A stretch of DNA of 21,317 nt from Chloroflexota bacterium (GTDB lineage: Bacteria; Chloroflexota; Dehalococcoidia; RBG-13-53-26). Shown here one piece after another: positions 13,525 to 19,005 of the stretch. A program made the position numbers and the translations under genes. Under the pieces are notes generated by a model. The model ran no database searches and was not told the origin of the DNA. It saw only the letters and a list, made by a program, of their open reading frames with translations. Each line of letters opens with the position of its first letter. Position 1 is the first letter of the stretch. The stretch is taken from positions 1 to 21,317 of the forward strand of contig JAUWXW010000005.1 of assembly GCA_030616195.1 (NCBI GenBank). The letters are read 5' to 3'.

Positions 13525-13677
13525 TCAATCTAGACCTAGTTCACGCTCGCACTTGAGGAGTAGCAACTGCATCTCCTGTCTCTCCTCACGGGTCAAGCGT
13601 AGGGTGTAATTTCCGTCTGCCTCCTCTTTACACCTGTCGGCGAATTCCTGTAGTCTCTGCAAATCTTCAGGATCCAT
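13525..13677 (-). CDS. Small conserved protein, paralogue of the product at 3496-3669
   Basis: The product has 50 residues. The ATG follows AGAGGAGAGCAA. FADRC, YTLRLTREERQEM and LLLKCERELGLD align with the rightward-strand product at 3496-3669, about half identical, which is the main evidence that both are genes. In both places the partner upstream is a small Cys-rich protein, so a two-gene unit may have been duplicated. The function is unknown. Confidence 0.68.
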   Translation of the reverse strand: MDPEDLQRLQEFADRCKEEADGNYTLRLTREERQEMQLLLLKCERELGLD

Positions 13678-13687
13678 TTGCTCTCCT

Positions 13688-13861
13688 CTATTCCTTCAGC
13701 ACTAATTCGCCTGGGCAGAATAGATTGGGGCAGGGGCAGGCTCCGCGGGGTTCCACTCCATCTCGCCGGCACATCTGTTCCCATCTATCCTTGGCCCGCA
13801 ATGCCTCATTGATAGACTCCTGATCCGTGTACTCCTTACCACACTCATCACATTGCAGCAT
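13688..13861 (-). CDS. Small zinc-ribbon protein
   Basis: The product has 57 residues. AGGAGGTG lies upstream of the ATG. It carries CDEC at 4-7, a lone Cys at 31, and CPCPNLFC at 42-49, typical of a zinc-binding knuckle. The competing frame at 13702-13899 lacks these features and a good start. First gene of a three-gene unit with 10-base gaps; its leader is the last copy of the triple 52-bp repeat, so it may be read mainly when those hairpins are bypassed. Confidence 0.7.
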   Translation of the reverse strand: MLQCDECGKEYTDQESINEALRAKDRWEQMCRRDGVEPRGACPCPNLFCPGELVLKE

Positions 13862-13882
13862 GCCTGGGCACCTCCTTCTTCC

Positions 13883-14035
13883 TGCCTCTTGAAAGGCAAA
13901 GAGACCCCCCCTTGCTGGGGAGTCTCTTTTCTATTGCCTCTTGAAAGGCAAAGAGACCCCCCTTGTCAGGGAAGTCCCTTTTCTATTGCCTCTTGAAAGG
14001 CAAAGAGACCCCCCTTGTCAGGGAAGTCCCTTTGT
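13883..14035 (-). repeat. Three tandem 52-bp repeats, each with terminator-like hairpins
   Basis: TGCCTCTTGAAAGGCAAAGA begins at 13883, 13935 and 13987, exactly 52 bp apart. Each unit has a small hairpin (GCCTTTCAAGAGGC on the - strand) and a larger one, AAAGGGAC...GTCTCTTT with CCC/GGG inside. The unit at 13883 differs (GGGGAGTCTCTTTTC) in a way that keeps the stem paired, which suggests selection on structure. T-runs follow on both strands, so they could work in either direction. They lie just after the stop of the 14043 gene and before the 13861 gene. Confidence 0.78.
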
Positions 14036-14042
14036 TTTTCGC

Positions 14043-14561
14043 CTAACGGCTCAGATAGCTCTTAACTGCTAGACCACAGAGATGATTGATTCTTTGTTCT
14101 ATGTATTTCGCCGTTTGATACCTCAGCGCCTTGCGACGCTTGTTCTTTGAGACACCTCTTAACGCTTCTTCTATGTCCACAAACAGACTAGAATGGCTGC
14201 TGGCAAGCCTCACCTTAGCAAACGGCCTGAATGTGAGAGCATCTATTCCCATAGTCTCAACATAGAACTCGGATTGTGACTCAAAGAAGATTCTGCGAGA
14301 CACAGCGGAAAACTGCCCTTTCGGTTTGCCAGCTTCGCCCAAGCCGTGCATTAGCTTCTGTAACTCATTCCATTCTTGTTTCCTTGTCTCCCTGTCAAGA
14401 CGCTTCCAGTCATCAATGAGAGCTTCCGTAAAGCTCTCATAATGGTGGTGCTCAGGACAAGGACAAGGTGACTCTCCAAAGACACAAAAGCCATTGGAGC
14501 GAGCAAAGAGGCTTACTAACGTAGCTTGGCGCTGAGGTGTCACCCATTTTGGATGTCCCAT
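14043..14561 (-). CDS. Uncharacterised protein with N-terminal Cys/His cluster (172 residues)
   Basis: The ATG follows GAGGTGAGCGT. Residues about 26-41 hold a Cys/His cluster (CVFGESPCPCPEHHHYESF), a likely metal site. The rest is helix and a strand-rich core (IFFESQSEFYVETMGIDALT, FRPFAKVRLASSHSSLFVDI) with a basic helical end (KNKRRKALRYQTAKYIEQRI). I recall similar proteins in uncultured Chloroflexota, next to a relative of the 14618 product, but no function is known to me. It is not ToxN-like despite the adjacent tandem repeats. Base use is AT-richer than the PRTRC operon. Confidence 0.78.
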   Translation of the reverse strand: MGHPKWVTPQRQATLVSLFARSNGFCVFGESPCPCPEHHHYESFTEALIDDWKRLDRETRKQEWNELQKLMHGLGEAGKPKGQFSAVSRRIFFESQSEFYVETMGIDALTFRPFAKVRLASSHSSLFVDIEEALRGVSKNKRRKALRYQTAKYIEQRINHLCGLAVKSYLSR

Positions 14562-14579
14562 ACGCTCACCTCACTTTCA

Positions 14580-14611
14580 GGAATCTTGAACGAATATGGC
14601 TCGCCAACGCT
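14580..14611 (+). repeat. Left arm of a 32-bp inverted repeat flanking the 14618-15136 gene
   Basis: GGAATCTTGAACGAATATGG followed by CTCGCCAACGCT matches the reverse complement of 15161-15192 at 29 of 32 positions. It lies between the end of the flanked gene and the ribosome binding site of the 14043 gene. Confidence 0.85.
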
Positions 14612-14617
14612 ATGTTT

Positions 14618-15136
14618 CTAGGTAACAGGAGCGACTTCGGCAGGGGCTTCGTCGGGAGCGACTTCGGCGGGGGCTTCGGCTCTCGCCACTGTTTCGGACA
14701 TCTGAGCCTCTAGCATCGCTGCCAATGCCAGTTCAACGGCTTCGGTGTCCTTGTCTCTGATGGGCTGTCCTTCCTTAGCGCAAGCCTCTACTTCGGCTTT
14801 ATACGCTTCGGTGCTCGCGGTGGCGACTTGATGAGCATAGTTCGTCAGACTGGCAGCGAGATTATCACGAACAAGCCTCACATTGTCAGCGATGGGCTTT
14901 GCCACCCTGATTGTTGGCCTGCCACTCTTGCCAAACTTCACGCTTCCGTCTTGATTGTATGCCAGCCTCAGTGGTGCTCCAAGAGCATCCTGAGGGATGG
15001 CTGTCAAGGCTTCGGCATTTGTCGCAAAGAAGAATGGAAGCCAAACACTCTCAAGGTCGAGACTCCAAACGCGTCGCACTTGCGGTTTAGAGCCATTGGG
15101 CTTCAACAGACTCGCTATGTAAACGGGAGTTTTCAT
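14618..15136 (-). CDS. Uncharacterised protein, possibly in an invertible cassette (172 residues)
   Basis: The ATG has GAGGTGAAGCG upstream. The first 90 residues are mixed alpha/beta (VRRVWSLDLESVWLPFFFAT, then GAPLRLAYNQDGSVKFGKSG). The second half is helical and Ala/Glu-rich (VRLVRDNLAASLTNYAHQVA) and ends in a Pro/Ala/Glu repeat, APAEVAPDEAPAEVAPVT. I recall relatives beside the partner gene in uncultured Chloroflexota. Inverted repeats at 14580-14611 and 15161-15192 enclose the whole gene with its ribosome binding site. The transcript's two ends would also pair with each other. Confidence 0.78.
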   Translation of the reverse strand: MKTPVYIASLLKPNGSKPQVRRVWSLDLESVWLPFFFATNAEALTAIPQDALGAPLRLAYNQDGSVKFGKSGRPTIRVAKPIADNVRLVRDNLAASLTNYAHQVATASTEAYKAEVEACAKEGQPIRDKDTEAVELALAAMLEAQMSETVARAEAPAEVAPDEAPAEVAPVT

Positions 15137-15160
15137 ATACGCTTCACCTCTTTGAGATTT

Positions 15161-15192
15161 AGCGTTGGCGAGTCATATTCGCCCAAGATTCC
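15161..15192 (-). repeat. Right arm of the 32-bp inverted repeat
   Basis: On the - strand it reads GGAATCTTGGGCGAATATGA followed by CTCGCCAACGCT. The three differences from the left arm are AA to GG and G to A. It lies 25 bases upstream of the flanked gene's start codon, so it is probably also part of that gene's 5' leader or promoter. Confidence 0.85.
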
Positions 15193-15470
15193 GTTTGAAG
15201 AACGATTCTTGTCTTTTCGGCTTTAGCTTTGGTGCTTACATATATGTAAGTCCCTAGCTTTGGCCTATTCGGAACATCAATCTTGTCGCTACCAATAGAT
15301 AGCTGGTAGCTAGTCCCTATTTGTTAAAGTGCTTTGCACATTCCCATCAGAACGTGCAATTTACGTTCAAAGTATAGGGCATAGCTAACACGTTGGCAAT
15401 ACGTAAAAATGCTTAGTTTTTTTACGATTGGTGGAAAATGAAAATGACTATGCGGTTGCATAGAGCTGGG
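15193..15470. promoter_or_regulatory. AT-richer, palindrome-rich spacer between the flanked gene and the recombinase gene
   Basis: No gene is seen. Structures include a perfect 16-bp palindrome CTTACATATATGTAAG at 15235-15250, AACGT-N7-ACGTT at 15351-15367, ACGTAAAAA...TTTTTTTACG at 15401-15426, and TTGCATAGAGCT...AGCTCTATATGCA at about 15455-15483, which overlaps the end of the recombinase gene and may terminate it. The palindromes look like repressor or recombinase sites. The promoter of the leftward pair of genes probably lies here, but I cannot fix it. Confidence 0.5.
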
Positions 15471-16331
15471 TCAAGCTCTATATGCAGCAAGGAAGGGGTG
15501 GGCAGAGAAGACGAGCCGGTCGAGGTGGAAGGGCTGGTCGGAGAGCACTTCGGAGTGGGCGTATATTCCGGCTGTCGCTGAACCGAGGAAAACTGCCCCC
15601 GCGGATGTCTTGGAAAAGCGGAGAAATTCGGCTGCCATGAACGGGGGAAGATCGTTCTTCGCTAGATTTGTTATGAGGAGTGTGAGTAGTGTTCTTCTTA
15701 TCGAGTGGAACCCGTAGCCTGGTCTTTTGCCCAGGCCGCTCTTCTCCATGATCTTCCGAAAGCAGTAGGAGAGTGCCCCGGCTCCCCTTTCCCGGGGCCT
15801 CCAGGCAGAGATTATGGGGGCGATCTCTTCAGGGATGAGATGCACTCGCTGTTTTCCTCGCTTGGCGGTCCTGATCAAGATGGTGCTGTCCCGTACGTCG
15901 ATCTTCTTTACCCTGCCGATTTCCTCACGGCGCGGGCCATAGGTGACAGACAGGGCGAGGTAGAAGTTCTCCTGGGGGGAGTATTCATCCCTGGCGCTGA
16001 TCAGCTTAAGAACCTCGTCATAGGACAGTGCCGGCGCAAAGGGCTCATCGTCGGCCACCGGCTTGTCTTCCTTCTTGAAGGGCCAGGACCAGTCGTTTGC
16101 CTCAAATAGCTTCTTGAGCCGGACAAACTCCGTTGCCCGGCTGCGGGGTGAGATCCCCTGCTCTTCTCTAGCCAGGAAGAAGCGGCGGACGTCTCTGTCG
16201 GAGGGAGGGAGGCGATCCTCCAGCCAGCCGAGGAAGATATTTGCCGTGCTCAGGTACCCGATGAGTGTCCCGGGAGCTCGTTTCCTGGGAGATGTCAGGA
16301 CCAGGCGCAGGTTCTCCAGGTGTTCGTTCAT
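15471..16331 (-). CDS. Tyrosine recombinase / integrase
   Basis: The product has 286 residues. The N-terminal SAM-like core-binding domain (about 1-90) contains RAPGTLIGYLSTANIFLGWL. The catalytic domain carries Arg134 in YGPRREEIGRV, Lys in IRTAKRGKQRVH at about 157, HSIRR with His209 and Arg212, and the nucleophile Tyr257 in GIYAHSEVL. The usual second His (LGH) is replaced in LRFSK, which is a deviation from XerC/D. A good promoter lies at 16364-16392. It could integrate the element, for example at the tRNA-like remnant at 18852, or flip the nearby inverted-repeat cassette. The exact role is inference. Confidence 0.92.
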   Translation of the reverse strand: MNEHLENLRLVLTSPRKRAPGTLIGYLSTANIFLGWLEDRLPPSDRDVRRFFLAREEQGISPRSRATEFVRLKKLFEANDWSWPFKKEDKPVADDEPFAPALSYDEVLKLISARDEYSPQENFYLALSVTYGPRREEIGRVKKIDVRDSTILIRTAKRGKQRVHLIPEEIAPIISAWRPRERGAGALSYCFRKIMEKSGLGKRPGYGFHSIRRTLLTLLITNLAKNDLPPFMAAEFLRFSKTSAGAVFLGSATAGIYAHSEVLSDQPFHLDRLVFSAHPFLAAYRA

Positions 16332-16363
16332 TGCCTTTTCCCTCTTACTTTGCCCTTCAGCCT

Positions 16364-16392
16364 ATAATATGCAATTTGAACCTGTTTGTCAA
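16364..16392 (-). promoter_or_regulatory. Sigma70-like promoter for the recombinase gene
   Basis: On the - strand, TTGACA at 16392-16387 and TATTAT at 16369-16364 are separated by exactly 17 bases. The start of transcription would fall about 30 bases before the recombinase ATG, with AGAGGG and AAAAGG between. Confidence 0.78.
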
Positions 16393-16405
16393 GCTGTGGT
16401 ATAAT
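16376..16405 (+). promoter_or_regulatory. Divergent promoter giving a leaderless transcript
   Basis: TTGAAC at 16376-16381 and a perfect TATAAT at 16400-16405 are 18 bases apart. The ATG of the next gene is at 16412, only 6 bases after the -10 box and with no ribosome binding site, so the transcript would begin at or next to the start codon. The promoter overlaps the recombinase promoter, so the two would compete. Confidence 0.72.
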
Positions 16406-16411
16406 ACGGCC

Positions 16412-16729
16412 ATGGGGGAGATTACCACTACGAAGGAAGCCCTGGTCGCCGATATTGTCGACTTTGCCCAGGCCCATGAGCTCCAGCTGCACCCCGGTCA
16501 GGATGCCTCGAAATGGGCCGACCTGGTGATAAGGAAGGGGGGGCATTGCCCCTGTGTCCCGGGGCGGAATCAATGCCCCTGCGAGGAAGCCATCAATGAT
16601 ATCGCCGAGATCAACCGCTGCCGGTGTGGGCTCTTCGTCAATGGGGCTTACGTTGAGGAGTACAACAGGCTTCTTGGAGAAAGGCGTGGTGGAAGACGAT
16701 GGAGGCAAAGGCCAAAGAACTCTTGCTGA
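16412..16729 (+). CDS. Ferredoxin-thioredoxin reductase catalytic-chain-like protein
   Basis: The product has 105 residues. Cysteines at 46, 48, 55, 57, 70 and 72 form CPC-N6-CPC-N12-CRC (CPCVPGRNQCPCEEA, then NRCRCGLF). The CPC/CPC/CHC set holds the 4Fe-4S cluster and redox disulfide in ferredoxin-thioredoxin reductase. The first spacing is shorter than in the plant-type enzyme, as in the short bacterial and archaeal relatives. It would pass electrons from ferredoxin to a thioredoxin; a CPPC protein is encoded nearby at 16968-17276. The C terminus is Arg-rich. The ATG at 16412 is supported by the promoter placement. Confidence 0.8.
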   Translation: MGEITTTKEALVADIVDFAQAHELQLHPGQDASKWADLVIRKGGHCPCVPGRNQCPCEEAINDIAEINRCRCGLFVNGAYVEEYNRLLGERRGGRRWRQRPKNSC

Positions 16730-16965
16730 AGAAGTTGGTGATCAACGGGTTCTCGGTCACTGATGAAGGAAACAAGCTCACCTTGAGTCCCAGGGGAGGT
16801 GTGGTACCGGCCGAGCTTACCCTTGAGGAGGTAGAGCCCAATGTCTGGAGGGTGGAGACTGCCTCAGGGCAGTATGCTGGTTTTGCCAGGGGCAGGAAGC
16901 GTTCTTACTTCGAGGCCTATCTCCTGCAGTGGGTATCTGATGCTCTTCTTCAGGCTGCTAGGTAG
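16699..16965 (+). CDS. Hypothetical protein, 88 residues
   Basis: It overlaps the previous gene by 31 bases and starts after GGAAGACG. The product has a helical start (AKAKELLLKKLVINGFSV), a beta core (NKLTLSPRGG, NVWRVETASGQYAGFARG) and a helical end (YFEAYLLQWVSDALLQA). No family is recognised. It is probably co-expressed with the reductase-like gene and converges with the CPPC gene, 2 bases away. Confidence 0.68.
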   Translation: MEAKAKELLLKKLVINGFSVTDEGNKLTLSPRGGVVPAELTLEEVEPNVWRVETASGQYAGFARGRKRSYFEAYLLQWVSDALLQAAR

Positions 16966-16967
16966 AG

Positions 16968-17276
16968 CTATTCCTGCGCTTGTGGTTCTTGAATGTCCCG
17001 GATGGCGATTATCTCGTCGCCGCACTTGGAGAGGGTGATGTCCTTGTTATGATAGATCTCGCAGATCCTCACCCCTGTCTCGTCTTGAACCAGGGCCGAG
17101 GGATACTCGACCTTCTCAGGGGCTCCGGCCTGCTCTAGCAACGCCAGGGCTTCGTCCGAGGTTACGTGCAGGACCTGGACCTTGCCCTCTTCTATCTCCT
17201 TTTGCAGGGCCCGCTTGATCTCCTCACAGGGGGGGCACTCGTCATCATCCAGGATGAAGATGTTTCTCTCGCTCAT
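16968..17276 (-). CDS. Thioredoxin/glutaredoxin-like protein with CPPC active site
   Basis: The ATG at 17276 has AAGGAAG upstream and is preferred over an in-frame start at 17321. The product has 102 residues. A strand (IFILDD) leads into CPPC at residues 14-17 at the start of a helix (CPPCEEIKRALQKEI), then QVLHVTSDEALALL, EYPSALVQDETG with a likely cis-Pro, and a final strand. This is the thioredoxin fold. The nearby reductase-like protein could be its electron donor. Its start overlaps the end of the 17245 gene by 32 bases. Confidence 0.8.
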   Translation of the reverse strand: MSERNIFILDDDECPPCEEIKRALQKEIEEGKVQVLHVTSDEALALLEQAGAPEKVEYPSALVQDETGVRICEIYHNKDITLSKCGDEIIAIRDIQEPQAQE

Positions 17277-17520
17277 AGTCTTCCTTCCATTCGGGGTGTT
17301 CCTCGAGCAATTGATCCGCACTCAGCCCTCGCAGAGCTTCCCTGGCGGCCAGGGCTGAGGTCGGCACCAGCCTGCCAGTCTTCGGGTTGATGGTTGTGCC
17401 TGTCTGGCCCTTCAACTCGGCCATCTTTTCCCGAACCGCCCGGCGATAGACGTACTGTTTCAAGGTCGGCGGCCTTACCTCGCGCCAGTATTCGATCTTC
17501 CGTAGCTTAGTGTCTTCCAT
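17245..17520 (-). CDS. Small protein sharing a TGT/GRLVP motif with the 17592 product
   Basis: The product has 91 residues and is basic in its first half (LRKIEYWREVRPPTLKQYVY, RRAVREKM). The motif KGQTGTTINPKTGRLVP recurs as KGRTGTMIYKGRLVPQ in the gene at 17592-17879. The end is helical (LSADQLLEEHPEWKEDYERE). The start has no strong ribosome binding site. It overlaps the CPPC gene. The function is unknown. Confidence 0.68.
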   Translation of the reverse strand: MEDTKLRKIEYWREVRPPTLKQYVYRRAVREKMAELKGQTGTTINPKTGRLVPTSALAAREALRGLSADQLLEEHPEWKEDYEREKHLHPG

Positions 17521-17550
17521 GCCTTTAGCTTAAGGTCTGTGTGTGAAACC

Positions 17551-17582
17551 AAGAAGGACAGCCCCGTAGAGCTGTCCCTCTT
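17551..17582 (-). terminator. Hairpin terminator after the 17592 gene
   Basis: AAGAAGGACAGC at 17551-17562 pairs with GCTGTCCCTCTT at 17571-17582, 11 of 12 positions, with an 8-base loop. On the - strand the stem ends in TCCTTCTT. It lies 9 bases after the stop of the 17592 gene. Confidence 0.65.
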
Positions 17583-17591
17583 ATGTCCTGG

Positions 17592-17879
17592 CTATGCCGC
17601 TGCTGCGGCTCTGCGCCCGCGGCCTCTCCTGGCGCCGCCGTGCTTCTCAGCCACGCAAGCAGCAGTCTGCGGGACCAGCCTGCCCTTGTAGATCATGGTC
17701 CCGGTCCTGCCCTTGCACTCACCCGACTTGATAAGGTATGGCTCAAGATGGGCGGGCACTTCTCCCTTGCGGAAGCTGGCCCTCTTGATCACCACGATGT
17801 CGGGGTTGAAGGGAGTGCGGCTGACGGACATCTCGCGGCTGGCCATGAGCTGGGCGAGGTTTGCATATACTCCGGCCAT
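17592..17879 (-). CDS. Small basic protein with the TGT/GRLVP motif
   Basis: The ATG at 17879 follows GGAGGTCGAC and is clearly better than a long in-frame extension to 18044. The product has 95 residues. It has a helical start (GVYANLAQLMASREMSV), a central strand (NPDIVVIKRASF), the motif KGRTGTMIYKGRLVP shared with the 17245 product, and an Arg/Ala-rich end (GARRGRGRRAAAAA) suited to nucleic-acid contact. The family is unknown. Confidence 0.7.
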   Translation of the reverse strand: MAGVYANLAQLMASREMSVSRTPFNPDIVVIKRASFRKGEVPAHLEPYLIKSGECKGRTGTMIYKGRLVPQTAACVAEKHGGARRGRGRRAAAAA

Positions 17880-17919
17880 GTCGACCTCCTTCTCGTATTG
17901 CTCCCCCGCTTCAGGCCTT

Positions 17920-17948
17920 GGGCTAAAGGCTTTAGCCGACTTTAGCCC
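17920..17948. other. Nested palindrome in the gap 17880-18003
   Basis: GGCTAAAGGCTTTAGCC at 17921-17937 is a perfect 17-base palindrome, and GGGCTAAA at 17920 can alternatively pair with TTTAGCCC at 17941-17948. The alternative pairings could form a switch or be a terminator for the 18004 gene; the same TTAGCC word recurs in the 5632-5697 element. Confidence 0.5.
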
Positions 17949-18003
17949 GCTTGCACTGGTTAGGGTAGCAGGGGGAAGGCCTGTTGTCAAGAACGCGGGG
18001 TGA

Positions 18004-18738
18004 TTATCCGAGGACACAGATGCCGCACTTCTTGCAGCAGCCATCCTTATCCAGTTTGCCGCCGCAGTTAGGGCATTTCGCCTCGGCTGATTGCGATTGC
18101 TTCTCCACTTCCTCAGCTGCGATCCGTGACGCCTCGGCCTTGGCGTCCTCGAGGGAGAGCTCCTGCTTTGGCGCTACCATAGCACCAAGGCGCTCAGTGC
18201 CCATGAGCTGCTTCCGAAAGTTCCTCCAGGTGGCAGCCATGTGAGGATATTCCTGCTCGAAAAGACCTGAGGCGGAGGCCTCGACCGTAAGCTTATGGGC
18301 GTTAACCTTTGTCCATTGGATACACTCGAGGTAAATGGGATTAGACGGGTCCATCGGTATCAGCTCCTCGGCCAGGGCCTCAATGCCGAAGGGCGGGTGT
18401 TTCTCGCAGCAGTCACAAGGCTTCCCTGCTATCTTGCAGCCCCGGGCCAGGTCCAGCTGAAAGCGGTACATTTCTTTGGCCAGCTCCCGTCGCAGCTCTC
18501 CCACAGTCTCCTCTGTGGTCGGCATCGGTGATTCCGTGGGGGTCTGCGTTATGCCGGGGTTTGTTATAGGGAGGGGGTTTGTTATAGGGGGTCGGCGTGG
18601 GCTTTGCGGGTTCGTCGGCAGCGTGGCCGCAAACTCCTCAAGCGCCTTGACCTTGTCTCTGTGAGGAGCAATAAACCTGTCCAGGGGGAGTCGCGCAGCC
18701 ACTATCGATGCTGGAATTAAGAAGCTTGACCACTTCAT
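18004..18738 (-). CDS. Membrane-anchored protein with C-terminal zinc ribbon
   Basis: The ATG at 18738 follows AGGAGGTGACC; the product has 244 residues. The first 20 residues (MKWSSFLIPASIVAARLPL) are a membrane anchor or signal. A Pro/Thr-rich linker (about 45-78, TNPLPITNPGITQTP) leads to a helical core with CKIAGKPCDCCEKH at about 105. The last 25 residues are a zinc ribbon (CPNCGGKLDKDGCCKKCG). The 20702 product has a similar anchor-plus-zinc-ribbon plan. The leader contains an intrinsic terminator, so expression may be controlled by attenuation. The function is unknown. Confidence 0.8.
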   Translation of the reverse strand: MKWSSFLIPASIVAARLPLDRFIAPHRDKVKALEEFAATLPTNPQSPRRPPITNPLPITNPGITQTPTESPMPTTEETVGELRRELAKEMYRFQLDLARGCKIAGKPCDCCEKHPPFGIEALAEELIPMDPSNPIYLECIQWTKVNAHKLTVEASASGLFEQEYPHMAATWRNFRKQLMGTERLGAMVAPKQELSLEDAKAEASRIAAEEVEKQSQSAEAKCPNCGGKLDKDGCCKKCGICVLG

Positions 18739-18750
18739 GGTCACCTCCTG

Positions 18751-18785
18751 AAACAAAAAGGAAGCACCCTGTTAGGGCAGCTTCC
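18751..18785 (-). terminator. Intrinsic terminator in the leader of the 18004 gene
   Basis: On the - strand, GGAAGC at 18785-18780 and AGGG/CCCT inside pair with GCTTCC at 18765-18760, followed at once by TTTTTGTTTC and then the ribosome binding site AGGAGGTG. It lies between promoter and start codon of the same gene, so it may be an attenuator. Confidence 0.75.
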
Positions 18786-18795
18786 CCGCTCTCTG

Positions 18796-18824
18796 AATTT
18801 AGTCTCTCGGAACGCTTTTGTCAA
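18796..18824 (-). promoter_or_regulatory. Sigma70-like promoter for the 18004 gene
   Basis: On the - strand TTGACA at 18824-18819 and TAAATT at 18801-18796 are 17 bases apart. Transcription would begin near 18789, immediately before the terminator hairpin. Confidence 0.62.
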
Positions 18825-18851
18825 CAGCACGCCCTCGGGCAGGTTCTATAA

Positions 18852-18892
18852 CGGCAGGGGGGGGATTCGAACCCCAGGCCTTTGTTGTCGCC
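18852..18892 (-). tRNA. tRNA 3'-end fragment (possible attachment site)
   Basis: On the - strand the sequence ends in CCTGGGGTTCGAATCCCC followed by CCCCTGCCG, a T-arm with the conserved TTCGAAT loop and an acceptor-like 3' strand with discriminator base and no CCA. I cannot find the matching 5' half (an acceptor 5' strand GGCAGGG, a D-arm or an anticodon arm) at the right distance. It looks like the partial tRNA left where a tyrosine-recombinase element joins a tRNA gene. Confidence 0.5.
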
Positions 18893-18927
18893 AAATCCCC
18901 TGTTATATGTTATAGTGCTATAAAGTG

Positions 18928-18975
18928 AAGCGGGGAAGTAAACCCTCTCTGTAGGGTGCTTCCCCGCTTTCTTTT
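18928..18975 (+). terminator. Intrinsic terminator in the leader of the 19006 gene
   Basis: AAGCGGGGAAG at 18928-18938 pairs perfectly with CTTCCCCGCTT at 18959-18969, with ACCCT/AGGGT nested inside, followed by TTTCTTTT. It lies 30 bases before the start codon of the downstream gene and shares stem sequences with the hairpin at 18760-18785. AT-rich TATAGTGCTATAAAG at 18911-18925 may be part of a promoter. Confidence 0.72.
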
Positions 18976-19005
18976 GGGGCCCAAACTGTTATACGGAGGA
19001 GAGAA

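Noticed and set aside
13702..13899. 65-residue frame on the - strand
   Set aside because: The overlapping frame at 13688-13861 has the Cys knuckles and a strong ribosome binding site; this one has neither.
13883..14561. Type III toxin-antitoxin (ToxIN-like) locus
   Set aside because: The tandem 52-bp repeats next to a 172-residue gene suggested it, but the protein has no ToxN-like sequence and the repeats lie after the gene, not before it.
18852..18940. Complete tRNA gene
   Set aside because: Only a T-arm and acceptor 3' strand are found; no D-arm, anticodon arm or pairing 5' strand at the right distance.
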